The notes beneath the pieces are model-generated. The model saw only the letters and a program-made list of their open reading frames with translations. It made no database searches and was not told where the DNA came from. 32,532 nucleotides of DNA. Origin: Lachnospiraceae bacterium (GTDB lineage: Bacteria; Bacillota; Clostridia; Lachnospirales; Lachnospiraceae). Both the position numbers and the translations under genes were made by a program. Location of the stretch: NCBI GenBank assembly GCA_910574285.1, contig CAJTAL010000048.1, positions 648 through 33,179 of the forward strand. Reading direction: 5' to 3'. Positions 25,093-32,271 of the stretch are shown here, piece after piece. How positions within the stretch are numbered: the stretch's first letter is position 1; each line of letters opens with the position of its first letter.

Positions 25093-25905
25093 TTAATCCC
25101 ACGTTAATTTGTATTCCAACACATGGCTCAACAATTTTCTTGGTTCAACATTAAACTGCTTTGCTAATTTCTGTATTCTCTCATCCAGCAAATGAATATT
25201 TTCTTCCTCACATCTACGAATATCCGCTTCCTCATGCAACAAAAATTCTGAAATACCATTAGGCTCTGCCCCAAGTTTCTCAAATAATCTTTGACTTGGA
25301 TAATTTTCAGCATCAATTCTTACACGAAATTCCGACACATTCAGACGATTCTTTATTTCATCTAACATAACGCTAATTGCTCTATATCCAATTCCTTTGT
25401 GTTTCCACTTATTCAAAATTTCTATCGCTATCTCCCATTGTTCATGCGTAGTATTCTTTATACCACAATATCCGGCATATTCATTATCCACGATTACCGA
25501 AAACATTAATGCTTTATACTCTATATGTTCATTCCATAACATATTACGATAGGCTTCTTCTTTCATCATTGACTTAACGATATTATTTTCCTTTTGCAAT
25601 TCAATAAATATGTGTTTATCCGAATCCTGTACTTTTCGTAATATAATTTCATTTTCTGTAATAATACACTCTCCCATTGCCCAGAACTTTTTATAAATCT
25701 TTTTCCCCATTTCATCATTTGTAGCAATATCAATTAAACGTTCTGCCAGCAACGTATTCTCTTTATCCTTAAGAAAATTGATTGCTTCTTTCTTTTTTTC
25801 TTCAAAGGTTCTTCCATCTTCTTTTTCTATAATGTTCATAACTTTATGTATTGAATCTTCTATTGAAATTTTCATAGCGTTAGCAGCTAATGATTGATTT
25901 TTCAT
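25093..25905 (-). CDS. GNAT-family N-acetyltransferase with N-terminal extension
   Basis: The central and C-terminal part (about residues 80-230) is a GNAT acyltransferase fold: ENEIILRKVQDSDKHIFIEL, then FSVIVDNEYAGYCGIKN and the acetyl-CoA-binding motif A region EILNKWKHKGIGYRAISVML, followed by NYPSQRLFEKLGA. These enzymes move an acyl group from acyl-CoA to an amine; the substrate is not evident. The first 75 or so residues are an additional charged helical segment. I chose ATG 25905 (270 residues), which follows AGAGG at 8 nt; a longer start at 25923 is possible. The AT-rich codon use matches the element to its right. No promoter of good quality was found, and 25924-26090 shows no gene. 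Confidence 0.8.
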   Translation of the reverse strand: MKNQSLAANAMKISIEDSIHKVMNIIEKEDGRTFEEKKKEAINFLKDKENTLLAERLIDIATNDEMGKKIYKKFWAMGECIITENEIILRKVQDSDKHIFIELQKENNIVKSMMKEEAYRNMLWNEHIEYKALMFSVIVDNEYAGYCGIKNTTHEQWEIAIEILNKWKHKGIGYRAISVMLDEIKNRLNVSEFRVRIDAENYPSQRLFEKLGAEPNGISEFLLHEEADIRRCEEENIHLLDERIQKLAKQFNVEPRKLLSHVLEYKLTWD

Positions 25906-26090
25906 CTTAACGACCTCTTCCATATATGATAATTTTTATTTTATCACAAAACCGCCTTTTTGCATATTTCAAAAATATTTTAGAATAACAGCAGGACTAA
26001 GCCTTTTTGAAAATGTCCGGCAGAAAAAGGCACTAACTACCCCTATGCGGCGTTTCCCTATAAAACCCCCACGGCATGATATTTTATGCA

Positions 26091-26122
26091 AAACAAAAGG
26101 GTATCTATGTAGCCGATACCCT
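26091..26122 (-). terminator. Terminator of the serine recombinase gene
   Basis: AGGGTATC (26098-26105) pairs with GATACCCT (26115-26122), and on the minus strand TTTTGTTT follows. It lies 18 bp after the recombinase stop. Confidence 0.75.
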
Positions 26123-26140
26123 CAATAGGTTTATGTGTTA

Positions 26141-26851
26141 TTATGCTATTTCTTCTTTCAATTCTTTCTTGTATTTGTAGTATGTTCCTTTTGATGTGTT
26201 ATGCAAATATTCCCTCAATATCTTAGCATCGGAATATTTACCGTCAAAATCCTTTGATAAATCCCTTATAGTTTGCTTTATATGATCTGCTTTATCTGTC
26301 TTTATATTGCAACTTCCCTCTGGCCTGCCCTGCCTCTTACTTGAAGTAGCCTTACCCTCTGTCACTCGTTTAATAAGAAACTGTCTCTCATGCTCTGCCT
26401 GTTCAAACGCAAGCCGGATATTGTCTTTCAAGTTCTCCTGCTCAAACTCTGCCACAAGTTCAAGTATTCCGTTTATGAGATTATCCATTTTCTTATTACT
26501 GGATGATACTTTCTCTATATGCTTTTGTGTCCGGCGTTTATATTCGTCTGTATCTATATGCCGCTCTTTCAGAAACACAAGGGAAATACCCTTGCTCAAA
26601 AGTTCCATATACAGAGAAAAGCCTTCATCAGCATTTCTTGACATTCTACTGACTTCATCAAATATTATTGTATCTCCCGGCTTTACCTTATTCAGCAGTT
26701 TTTTAAACTCTGCCCTGTTATCTATGTCTTTGCCAGATTGCTTTTCGGATATAATGATTGCATCACCATTGAATCCTATAATATTGTTTATCTGCCTTTC
26801 TACTTTCTGTTGGATTGTAGAAACTCTTACATAACCGTATATTTTACACAT
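26141..26851 (-). CDS. Serine recombinase (resolvase/invertase family)
   Basis: This 236-residue protein is a small serine recombinase. The nucleophile is Ser11 in YGYVRVST; ERQINNI, SGKDIDNRAEFKKLLNKVKPGD and DEVSRMSRNADEGF follow as in resolvases and invertases. The C-terminal part (from about residue 180) carries a GRPEGSCNIKTD region and a probable helix-turn-helix. It would act on its own site to resolve or invert DNA; no paired crossover sites were identified. GAGAGGG precedes the ATG, a near-ideal promoter lies upstream (26914-26942), and a terminator follows, so it is monocistronic. Confidence 0.93.
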   Translation of the reverse strand: MCKIYGYVRVSTIQQKVERQINNIIGFNGDAIIISEKQSGKDIDNRAEFKKLLNKVKPGDTIIFDEVSRMSRNADEGFSLYMELLSKGISLVFLKERHIDTDEYKRRTQKHIEKVSSSNKKMDNLINGILELVAEFEQENLKDNIRLAFEQAEHERQFLIKRVTEGKATSSKRQGRPEGSCNIKTDKADHIKQTIRDLSKDFDGKYSDAKILREYLHNTSKGTYYKYKKELKEEIA

Positions 26852-26913
26852 AAGCTGTTCCCTCTCATTCCCTAAAACAGTTCAAAAATAATTATAAATA
26901 AATTTATACTAAA

Positions 26914-26942
26914 ATTATACTTGTTGTTGCTGTTATTGTCAA
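26914..26942 (-). promoter_or_regulatory. Consensus sigma-A promoter of the serine recombinase
   Basis: On the minus strand TTGACA (26937-26942) and TATAAT (26914-26919) are perfect hexamers 17 bp apart. The leader is about 55 nt and AT-rich. Confidence 0.85.
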
Positions 26943-27029
26943 TAGAAAATGGTATATTTTAATCTATAATTTTTTTAGACTATTCAAAAAGAAAAATAGG
27001 AAAATAATACTTGTAGGGGAATCTGGGAA

Positions 27030-27058
27030 TTGTCATAAAAGAAAGAATATGATAGAAT
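27030..27058 (+). promoter_or_regulatory. Promoter of the type I toxin mRNA
   Basis: TTGTCA (27030-27035) and TAGAAT (27053-27058) are 17 bp apart on the plus strand, giving a leader of about 83 nt before the toxin ATG. In the leader, ACCTCCC (27092-27098) is complementary to the GGGAGGT (27135-27141) of the toxin ribosome binding site, so the nascent mRNA can mask its own start, as in known type I toxins. Confidence 0.7.
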
Positions 27059-27148
27059 ATCAGAGAGGAACAATCGTGTTGCAAGGTGGTAACCTCCCAA
27101 AACTTCATGCCCGGTTTGCCGGAGTACATAAGAGGGGAGGTGGCGCAA

Positions 27149-27265
27149 ATGACAGCTTTTGAAATCATTTCGATTTTCATAGGTATATTAGCTCTGCTGA
27201 TTGCCTTTGGTAGTTTTGTTATAGCGTTGCTTGCCTTTCTCGATAAGAGGAACAAGCGAAAATAA
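27149..27265 (+). CDS. Type I toxin, small holin-like membrane peptide
   Basis: A 38-residue peptide, MTAFEIISIFIGILALLIAF and on to AFLDKRNKRK, behind a strong GGGGAGG site. It has one hydrophobic membrane span (about residues 5-30) and a basic C-terminal tail, the pattern of the holin-like toxin family that includes TxpA-type toxins. Such peptides damage membrane potential when overproduced. The gene is convergent with an antisense RNA (27264-27392) that overlaps its 3' end and shares its terminator, the standard TxpA/RatA layout. A truncated copy of the same toxin lies at 17553-17594. Function is inferred from size, topology and genetic layout. Confidence 0.8.
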   Translation: MTAFEIISIFIGILALLIAFGSFVIALLAFLDKRNKRK

Positions 27266-27392
27266 ATAAGCCTACCTTGTATCTTGGCGGAACAGGTAGG
27301 CTTATCGTCTAATCTTGTGAGGTCAACCACTTTGTGGGCGGTTGTTTCCTCTTTTGTATCTTTAATATAGCATAATCCCCGGATAAATTCAA
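27264..27392 (-). ncRNA. Type I antitoxin RNA (copy 2) with promoter
   Basis: TTGAAT (27387-27392) and TATATT (27364-27369) are 17 bp apart on the minus strand. The RNA would start near 27357 and end at the hairpin AAGCCTACC with GGTAGGCTT followed by ATTTATTTTC, just over the toxin stop codon. It contains the CCGCCCACAAAGTGG hairpin segment also found in the orphan copy at 17430-17560. It is complementary to the 3' end of the toxin mRNA and should trigger its degradation or block it. Confidence 0.75.
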
Positions 27393-27404
27393 GAAAAAAT
27401 TCCG

Positions 27405-27755
27405 TTAATGCAAACCGTTAGGAAAATAATAGACTGTTGCCCTCTGTGGTTCTACAGGCTTAAAATACTCGTCCGGGTTTTCTCCGGCTTCTATTAACTC
27501 CTGTCTGCATTTCTCTATCCGCTGTAAAAGTTCTTCCCGGCTTTCACCGGTTATCGCCATCACATCATCTAAAGAAAAATACTCATGCTCATTAAATGCA
27601 GATGCAAGGCTCATTCTCAAACCGCTGTAGATAGCTTCTAATGACAAATCATAGTTTTGTATGCCATCATCTATAATCGGCTCTAATTCTGCTCTGGTAA
27701 CGCCATATTTGCCATAATTCGCAAGCAAATTGTTTATAAGTGTGTCCTTTTCCAT
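27405..27755 (-). CDS. Hypothetical protein
   Basis: A 116-residue acidic, probably soluble and helical protein (MEKDTLINNLLANYGKYGVT to VYYFPNGLH). GAGGTAG precedes the ATG. It contains LDDVMAITGESREELLQRIE, which could be a short helix-turn-helix-like segment, but I do not recognise a family. It lies directly after the interrupted frame at 27778-28251, in the same direction, and ends just before the antitoxin promoter. Its place in the satellite-like module suggests an accessory element protein. Confidence 0.65.
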   Translation of the reverse strand: MEKDTLINNLLANYGKYGVTRAELEPIIDDGIQNYDLSLEAIYSGLRMSLASAFNEHEYFSLDDVMAITGESREELLQRIEKCRQELIEAGENPDEYFKPVEPQRATVYYFPNGLH

Positions 27756-27777
27756 AATGATCTACCTCGTTTTCTCT

Positions 27778-28251
27778 TTATCGTCCAAACAGAGCCATAT
27801 TTTCAGCTATCGCCTTATGCCTTGCTATTGTGTCTGGAATTGCTAAAATTTCACTACGCTTTTTGTGTTCTTCCTCCAGCCGTTTAATATCTCGTGTTTT
27901 CGACGAATTTTTACGTCCAAAACCTGCTCACATCTGTTCAACATAATAAGCATATCTTTCAGGATTGTTTCGCCTGAATTTGCAAAGCATATTATTTTCC
28001 CCATATCTTAACGCTTTTATAAAATCCTCATAACTTGCAATCTTCTTTTCACCCATTGTGTTTACCTCGCTGTTTGTGCGTTCAGGCTCTTTTATTCGTC
28101 CAGAACAAATTCCGCAATAAAAATCCCATAACTTACTTGAATCTTCTTCTCCTATCTCCGCAAGCCGTTTTTCCCTTTCAGGAGTATTTGGAAGTGTGGA
28201 ATACACATAATTATATATTTTTACCATGCGTTCATACTCTGCTTGATTCAT
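27778..28251 (-). pseudogene. Hypothetical protein with in-frame TGA
   Basis: From the ATG at 28251 the frame encodes 107 residues (MNQAEYERMVKIYNYVYSTL to YAYYVEQM) and then TGA at 27928. In the same frame it continues for 49 more codons (AGFGRKNSSKTRDIKRLEEE and on to MALFGR) to a TAA at 27778, directly before the ribosome binding site of the next gene. No start codon suits the second part. A nonsense mutation in a 157-residue gene is the simplest reading; two genes or readthrough are alternatives. Family unknown. A DFYCGICSGR segment might bind metal. Confidence 0.55.
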
Positions 28252-28317
28252 ATAAATTTCTCCCTCCTATCTAAAACTATACGGCTTATTTTTGAATGTG
28301 TTTTCAGTTAATCGCCG

Positions 28318-28902
28318 TTAAATATAACCGTATGGTGTATCATACTTTGATATATGCTCTTGCAAGCGTGGATTTTCTTCAAGATAATACTTTTCGGGGG
28401 AATCTCTACAGTCTGCTTGAACCTCTATACACAATTGCCGAAATTCGTCTACCATCTGTTTTTCTTCTCCCTCCGGCACTTTCCCCCAAAAGTCAAAATC
28501 TGTAAATGATATTAAATCATATGGCAGCAGAAATCTAGCAAAATAATAATCCCACTTATCAGAATCCATCTTTTCAGTATCTACTATCTTCTTACACTCC
28601 GCTCTCTGCCGTTCTAATTCATCTATATCCATCGTTGATGAAATTGTCGGCTGTAAATACTTTGTTTTTAACGTCATTGCAGGAGCAGGATAAAATTCAT
28701 TTGGCGGCACCTCATGAAATGTTTTCTCAAACATCTGCTTCTCGATATCATATAAAATACGATATGGCAGCAGTACCTTGTCAAAATGCAGCTTTCCGAA
28801 CGCCATTAAATGAAATGCCATAGCCTTATGTTGCTTTCTCTCTAATTCTTTCTTTTTCTCCAATGCTTCAAGTGCCTTTTCTCTTTGCTCTGCATTCATC
28901 AT
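28318..28902 (-). CDS. Hypothetical protein
   Basis: A 194-residue charged protein beginning MMNAEQREKALEALEKKKEL, a likely coiled coil, then a region rich in aromatic residues (FHLMAFGKLHFDKVLLPYRI, KWDYYFARFLLPYDLISFTD). Its start overlaps the end of the terminase-small-subunit-like gene by 4 bp, so the two are coupled. No family recognised and no membrane segment or signal peptide seen. Confidence 0.65.
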   Translation of the reverse strand: MMNAEQREKALEALEKKKELERKQHKAMAFHLMAFGKLHFDKVLLPYRILYDIEKQMFEKTFHEVPPNEFYPAPAMTLKTKYLQPTISSTMDIDELERQRAECKKIVDTEKMDSDKWDYYFARFLLPYDLISFTDFDFWGKVPEGEEKQMVDEFRQLCIEVQADCRDSPEKYYLEENPRLQEHISKYDTPYGYI

Positions 28903-29486
28903 TCTTTAAATTCCCCCTCTATCGCCGGAACAAATTCCCCTTTTTCCTCACTCCATACAAGTCCTGCATCTGAAATCTGTTGTTCCAAAGATGGCGGCTT
29001 TACTGGCGTTTTATCGCTAACAGCTTCAATCTTAAATTCAGATGTATTCACGTAGCCATGATTATTTGACAAATCAAACATGGCTATAACAGGTGGTATC
29101 TGCATATGATACGCTAATTCCTTTTTGCAGGCGGCGATTGCATTCTTTGTCTGTTTAATGAAATCCTGCCAACTGCTGCCCCTTTGCTGTTCATAGGTCA
29201 ATAATGTGCGTCTGGTTATTCCCAAGAATGTGCATAACGCTTCAATATCCGGCACTAATTTTTTGTCGATATCCGGGCTTGCATTGGTATCTCTCACATA
29301 CTGAAAATAATCAATAGTGGTTTGCCTAAATTCTTCTAATCCATCCTCTGTATCAGCATATGCCGGAGGTCTGCCTGTTTTCAAACTGTCAATAGTCATG
29401 CTTAATACCGCATCAAGCGTATTATCCGCATCTATCGGCTTTGGCGTGAATCGTTTGTACTCTTTCGGTTTGATTTCATTTTTCAT
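28899..29486 (-). CDS. Terminase-small-subunit-like (gp3-type DNA packaging) protein
   Basis: The 195-residue product shows GRPPAYADTEDGLEEFRQTT, then PDIEALCTFLGITRRTLLTYEQQ (a helix-turn-helix for recognising packaging DNA), IKQTKNAIAACKKELAYHM and MFDLSNNHGYVNTSEFKIE. This order (a GRPP start, a shallow aromatic helix, an HTH, then an LxNNxGY-type motif) resembles phage terminase small subunits of the gp3 packaging type. No large terminase is in the window. In phage satellites a lone TerS redirects helper packaging; this is inference. It could instead be a related DNA-binding regulator. Confidence 0.6.
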   Translation of the reverse strand: MKNEIKPKEYKRFTPKPIDADNTLDAVLSMTIDSLKTGRPPAYADTEDGLEEFRQTTIDYFQYVRDTNASPDIDKKLVPDIEALCTFLGITRRTLLTYEQQRGSSWQDFIKQTKNAIAACKKELAYHMQIPPVIAMFDLSNNHGYVNTSEFKIEAVSDKTPVKPPSLEQQISDAGLVWSEEKGEFVPAIEGEFKE

Positions 29487-29581
29487 GTTTCATCATCTCT
29501 CTTTCTGAAAATTTCCTTTTTTAGTGTAAAGAAACAACGTGATATGGTTAGTCCAATCATCTACAAATTTTCTATCCTACT

Positions 29582-30109
29582 TCACTTCAACACCTCCCTA
29601 CAGAAATATTGAAACGTCGATACTATGTAGTAACCGCTATACTCAGGGGAAATAAATTGTATATTAGTATCGAATCTGTGTTCCCATGTTTTCAATGAAG
29701 CCATAAAACACGTTGGAGTAAATTCTGTTCGGTATTTATGCCCGATAATGTCAGAGTAGCCGCCGGGGGCTTCAACCATTAAATATGACTTACAATTATC
29801 ACTCTTCGCTTTTAAAAATTCCGTCTCGAACTGCTGCCGCTTTTGAGCTAAATTACCGGACAATTCTTCTAAACTGGCTTTTCTTTCAATGATTATGTCC
29901 TTATGAAAATAAATATCCTCGCCTGCTGCCACCGCCGGAATCATAAACGAATAATCGCCGTATTCCAGTTTTTCCACCTGATAGGTAATCTTCTGTTTTT
30001 TGAAATAGTCCAGTATATGAGAGTTTTTCTTTTCCCGGCTGTCCACCAAAACAATCATGCTCTTTGTCAGCCGCTTTATATCCTCAACTGAAAATTTATA
30101 TTGTTTCAT
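29582..30109 (-). CDS. ERCC4-domain nuclease
   Basis: The 175-residue product is a compact ERCC4 (XPF-type) nuclease domain: MIVLVDSREKKNSHI, then EKLEYGDYSF and IIERKASLEELSGNL, which together form the GDx(n)ERKxxxE active-site motif, and a later FETEFLKAKS. These metal-dependent nucleases cut branched or phage replication intermediates; stand-alone versions occur in phages and integrative elements. It overlaps the upstream small gene by 4 bp, so they are coupled. Confidence 0.88.
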   Translation of the reverse strand: MKQYKFSVEDIKRLTKSMIVLVDSREKKNSHILDYFKKQKITYQVEKLEYGDYSFMIPAVAAGEDIYFHKDIIIERKASLEELSGNLAQKRQQFETEFLKAKSDNCKSYLMVEAPGGYSDIIGHKYRTEFTPTCFMASLKTWEHRFDTNIQFISPEYSGYYIVSTFQYFCREVLK

Positions 30110-30312
30110 TTTTTGAATTTCTCCTTATAAACTCGCTCCAATTCAGTAACTACTGTTAGCAACAAATTAACTACAAATTTGCACTCATTATATCGCTTTG
30201 CTATTTCACTACTTTCATTAGCTACCCGCTCCCAATAACTATCATCTTCTCTAACATCTGAATATTTTTTGTGAAAATCCCAGACTGATTTATACATCTT
30301 AAAGTAATCCAT
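30106..30312 (-). CDS. Small hypothetical protein
   Basis: A 68-residue helical protein (MDYFKMYKSVWDFHKKYSDV to ELERVYKEKFKK). A GTG start at 30321 would add three residues; I chose the ATG at 30312, which follows AGGTGGAG. It overlaps the ERCC4 gene by 4 bp. Similar small helical proteins are common in phage and ICE modules, but no function can be given. Confidence 0.55.
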   Translation of the reverse strand: MDYFKMYKSVWDFHKKYSDVREDDSYWERVANESSEIAKRYNECKFVVNLLLTVVTELERVYKEKFKK

Positions 30313-30370
30313 CTGCTCCACCTACTTTCATAAAATCCGTTAAGAAAAACGTAGAATCTCTTACATTTGA

Positions 30371-30494
30371 TTTACACATTTCAATTTGCAAAAGTCTTGA
30401 AACCCTTAATTTTACTGGGTTTGTGCATATTGTGTAAACAGTATGTGTTGATATGAAAACTAACTCTATAGATACTTTACATTCCATTTACACA
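30371..30494. repeat. Iteron-like TTTACACA repeats
   Basis: TTTACACA occurs exactly at 30371-30378 and 30487-30494 and inverted at 30431-30438; TTTACATT also occurs near 30477. The sites lie in a 190-bp AT-rich gap just after the D5 primase gene. Such iterons next to a primase-helicase gene are expected for a satellite replication origin, but integrase arm sites or chance are possible. Confidence 0.45.
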
Positions 30495-30513
30495 AAACTG
30501 CACATTTGCCATT

Positions 30514-32019
30514 TTAATCAAAAGGGAGTTTCGCACTATTGCCTATTTCTATAAATTCTTCATCTGCAAGAACATATCCTTTTATAACATTTCTAACTGT
30601 CTTTCCGTCAATGGTTCCACTTGCAGAAAACAAGTTCCTAGTCCTTAATTCAATATAAAAATTATTTCTTCCGTCAATACCCAACCCGGAATCAGAACAC
30701 CATTTTGAATAGGTCTCATATACTGCTTTTGCAGATACATTCTTATCAGATTTTATCAAGCACTCTGAAATAAACCGTCCGATTTTATCGGAATCACTTT
30801 CATATTCTTCTGTAGAATGTTGAATGGCAGCAGGCGGCGTTAATCCCTCTTTACGGTACAAATATAGACCATCAATCATCCAATTTAGAATACCGGCTGA
30901 TTCTTCTCTTAAATCATCTTTTAACCGCTTATTCTGCTCTTTTTCTTCAAAGTGTTTGCTAAAGCTGACTACCCTCACACGACCGCTCTTGAAAATCGTG
31001 TTGTCTGTGATTGTCGGCAGATAATTTGTGTTCAGAATCAGCTTAAATTTTGGTGTAAACGAAAATTCATTCTGATGCAAAAACCTAGCTGTTACCCGGT
31101 CACGCCCGGTCAATGTCTTAACAAGTGAAGTGTCAAAAATCATCCGCTTTGGTGGTTCGCTTGCAATTACAAGCCTGCTGCCCGCTAATTTCGCAATATC
31201 CGGCGAAGCTGTCCGGCTATCCTTATTTTGCTTAACGGCTAAAGTTTCCGGCGATACTGTTGCTCCATAATCCGCAAGTATTGATAGAATCGTCTCGCAA
31301 ATTGTACTCTTACCATTCCTTGTAGAACCTCCGTAAAAGAAATATAGTTCTTCCTCCGCTGTGCATCCAGTAAGGCATAGACCGAAGATTTTCTGTATAT
31401 ACTTTATTTTCTCTGTATCACCCTCCATAATTTCAGAAATGGTCTTCTTCCATAATTCACAAGTGGCAGCAGGCTCATAATTTGCATTGCATACCTTTGA
31501 TAATAATAAGTCAGCATTGTGCTTCAATACTGTTGGTTTATCTCCCGATAAATCTAAAACGCAATTTTGACAATTTAAAAGAAAATCTTCCTTGTCAAGT
31601 TCTTCATTTTCAAAATAATTCAAGTCCTTTGCGTCATTTACCATTGTATTTCTATCTCGATAATTCATCAGGCGTGACGCATATTTCAAATAACTTTCCC
31701 TTTGCTTTTCATCTAATCCGGCGCTGCTAACCGCATAAGATAACAATGCATCTGCCAGTTTTTTAGCGTTTCTTTTCGCCCTCATGCCCTCTGTGTCTGC
31801 TACCCACTTAATCCCGTTGTAATACATCCAGTCCTTTTGTGTGGGGTTGTATCGGCTCACATCCTTAAATACGGTACTGAACAGCTCCGCCGAACCTTTA
31901 TCATTTCTTGCGAATCTCTTAGAAGCATCTAATTCTATCAGTTTATCCACAAGAGAGATTCTTCTGCTTTCTACATTCTTTACGGATTCTTTAACGGTAT
32001 TTTTCTCTTGTTTAAACAT
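30514..32019 (-). CDS. D5/P4-type phage primase-helicase, 5'-truncated
   Basis: The 501 residues from the first ATG include a D5_N-like domain (about 130-215), then a superfamily 3 helicase with Walker A GGSTRNGKST (230-239), a Walker B-like SRLVIASE (about 282-289) and a sensor segment LILNTNYLP (about 327-335), plus a C-terminal winged-helix-like part. This is the C-terminal helicase half of phage/plasmid P4-family primases. The frame stays open for 23 codons upstream of the ATG (to 32088) with sensible sequence (DFGSDKLTNNRHSKAEFEQ), no start codon and no ribosome binding site. It then meets TGA where the next insertion element begins. The N-terminal primase part is therefore probably lost, or encoded elsewhere. 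Confidence 0.88.
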   Translation of the reverse strand: MFKQEKNTVKESVKNVESRRISLVDKLIELDASKRFARNDKGSAELFSTVFKDVSRYNPTQKDWMYYNGIKWVADTEGMRAKRNAKKLADALLSYAVSSAGLDEKQRESYLKYASRLMNYRDRNTMVNDAKDLNYFENEELDKEDFLLNCQNCVLDLSGDKPTVLKHNADLLLSKVCNANYEPAATCELWKKTISEIMEGDTEKIKYIQKIFGLCLTGCTAEEELYFFYGGSTRNGKSTICETILSILADYGATVSPETLAVKQNKDSRTASPDIAKLAGSRLVIASEPPKRMIFDTSLVKTLTGRDRVTARFLHQNEFSFTPKFKLILNTNYLPTITDNTIFKSGRVRVVSFSKHFEEKEQNKRLKDDLREESAGILNWMIDGLYLYRKEGLTPPAAIQHSTEEYESDSDKIGRFISECLIKSDKNVSAKAVYETYSKWCSDSGLGIDGRNNFYIELRTRNLFSASGTIDGKTVRNVIKGYVLADEEFIEIGNSAKLPFD

Positions 32020-32099
32020 CTGTTCAAACTCTGCCTTGCTATGTCTGTTATTCGTTAGTTTATCTGAACCAAAATCCCTTCTTTTTCTTCAAATTAAAT

Positions 32100-32159
32100 A
32101 AGATACAGGATGCCTCAATCTGACGCATTTTCCGTCAGATTATTTTATCTCTGTATCTT
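32100..32159. repeat. Nested inverted repeats near the right-hand insertion end
   Basis: AAGATACAG (32100-32108) pairs with CTGTATCTT (32151-32159), and inside it AATCTGACG (32117-32125) pairs with CGTCAGATT (32133-32141). They start about 10 bp after the point where the primase frame ends. They may be part of the insertion-element end or a terminator. A further 8-bp stem (GCTGGAAC with GTTCCAGC) lies near 32193-32228. Confidence 0.6.
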
Positions 32160-32243
32160 TTATGTTATCATTCCTTTTGATACACGAAAAAAAGCTGGAA
32201 CCCCAACCGTCCAAAGTTTGTGTTCCAGCCCTCACCATACCAC

Positions 32244-32259
32244 GGCGGATATATCCGCC
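32244..32259. promoter_or_regulatory. 16-bp perfect palindrome upstream of the DUF6431-like gene
   Basis: GGCGGATATATCCGCC is its own complement and lies 12 bp before the ATG at 32272. It could be an operator or transposase site that controls the gene; no protein partner is evident. Confidence 0.45.
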
Positions 32260-32271
32260 ATAGACAAAGTT

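Noticed and set aside
26980-27330. 116-codon minus-strand frame.
   Set aside because: It is antisense to the type I toxin, its leader and its promoter, has odd composition and no ribosome binding site.
30299-30487. 62-codon minus-strand frame.
   Set aside because: It lies over the iteron-like repeats and overlaps the start of the next small gene; no ribosome binding site and no protein-like pattern.
20837-32100. Shared TTCAAATTAAATA at about 20838 and 32088 as possible element ends.
   Set aside because: A 13-base AT-rich match is expected by chance in a window of this size, and the flanks do not agree.
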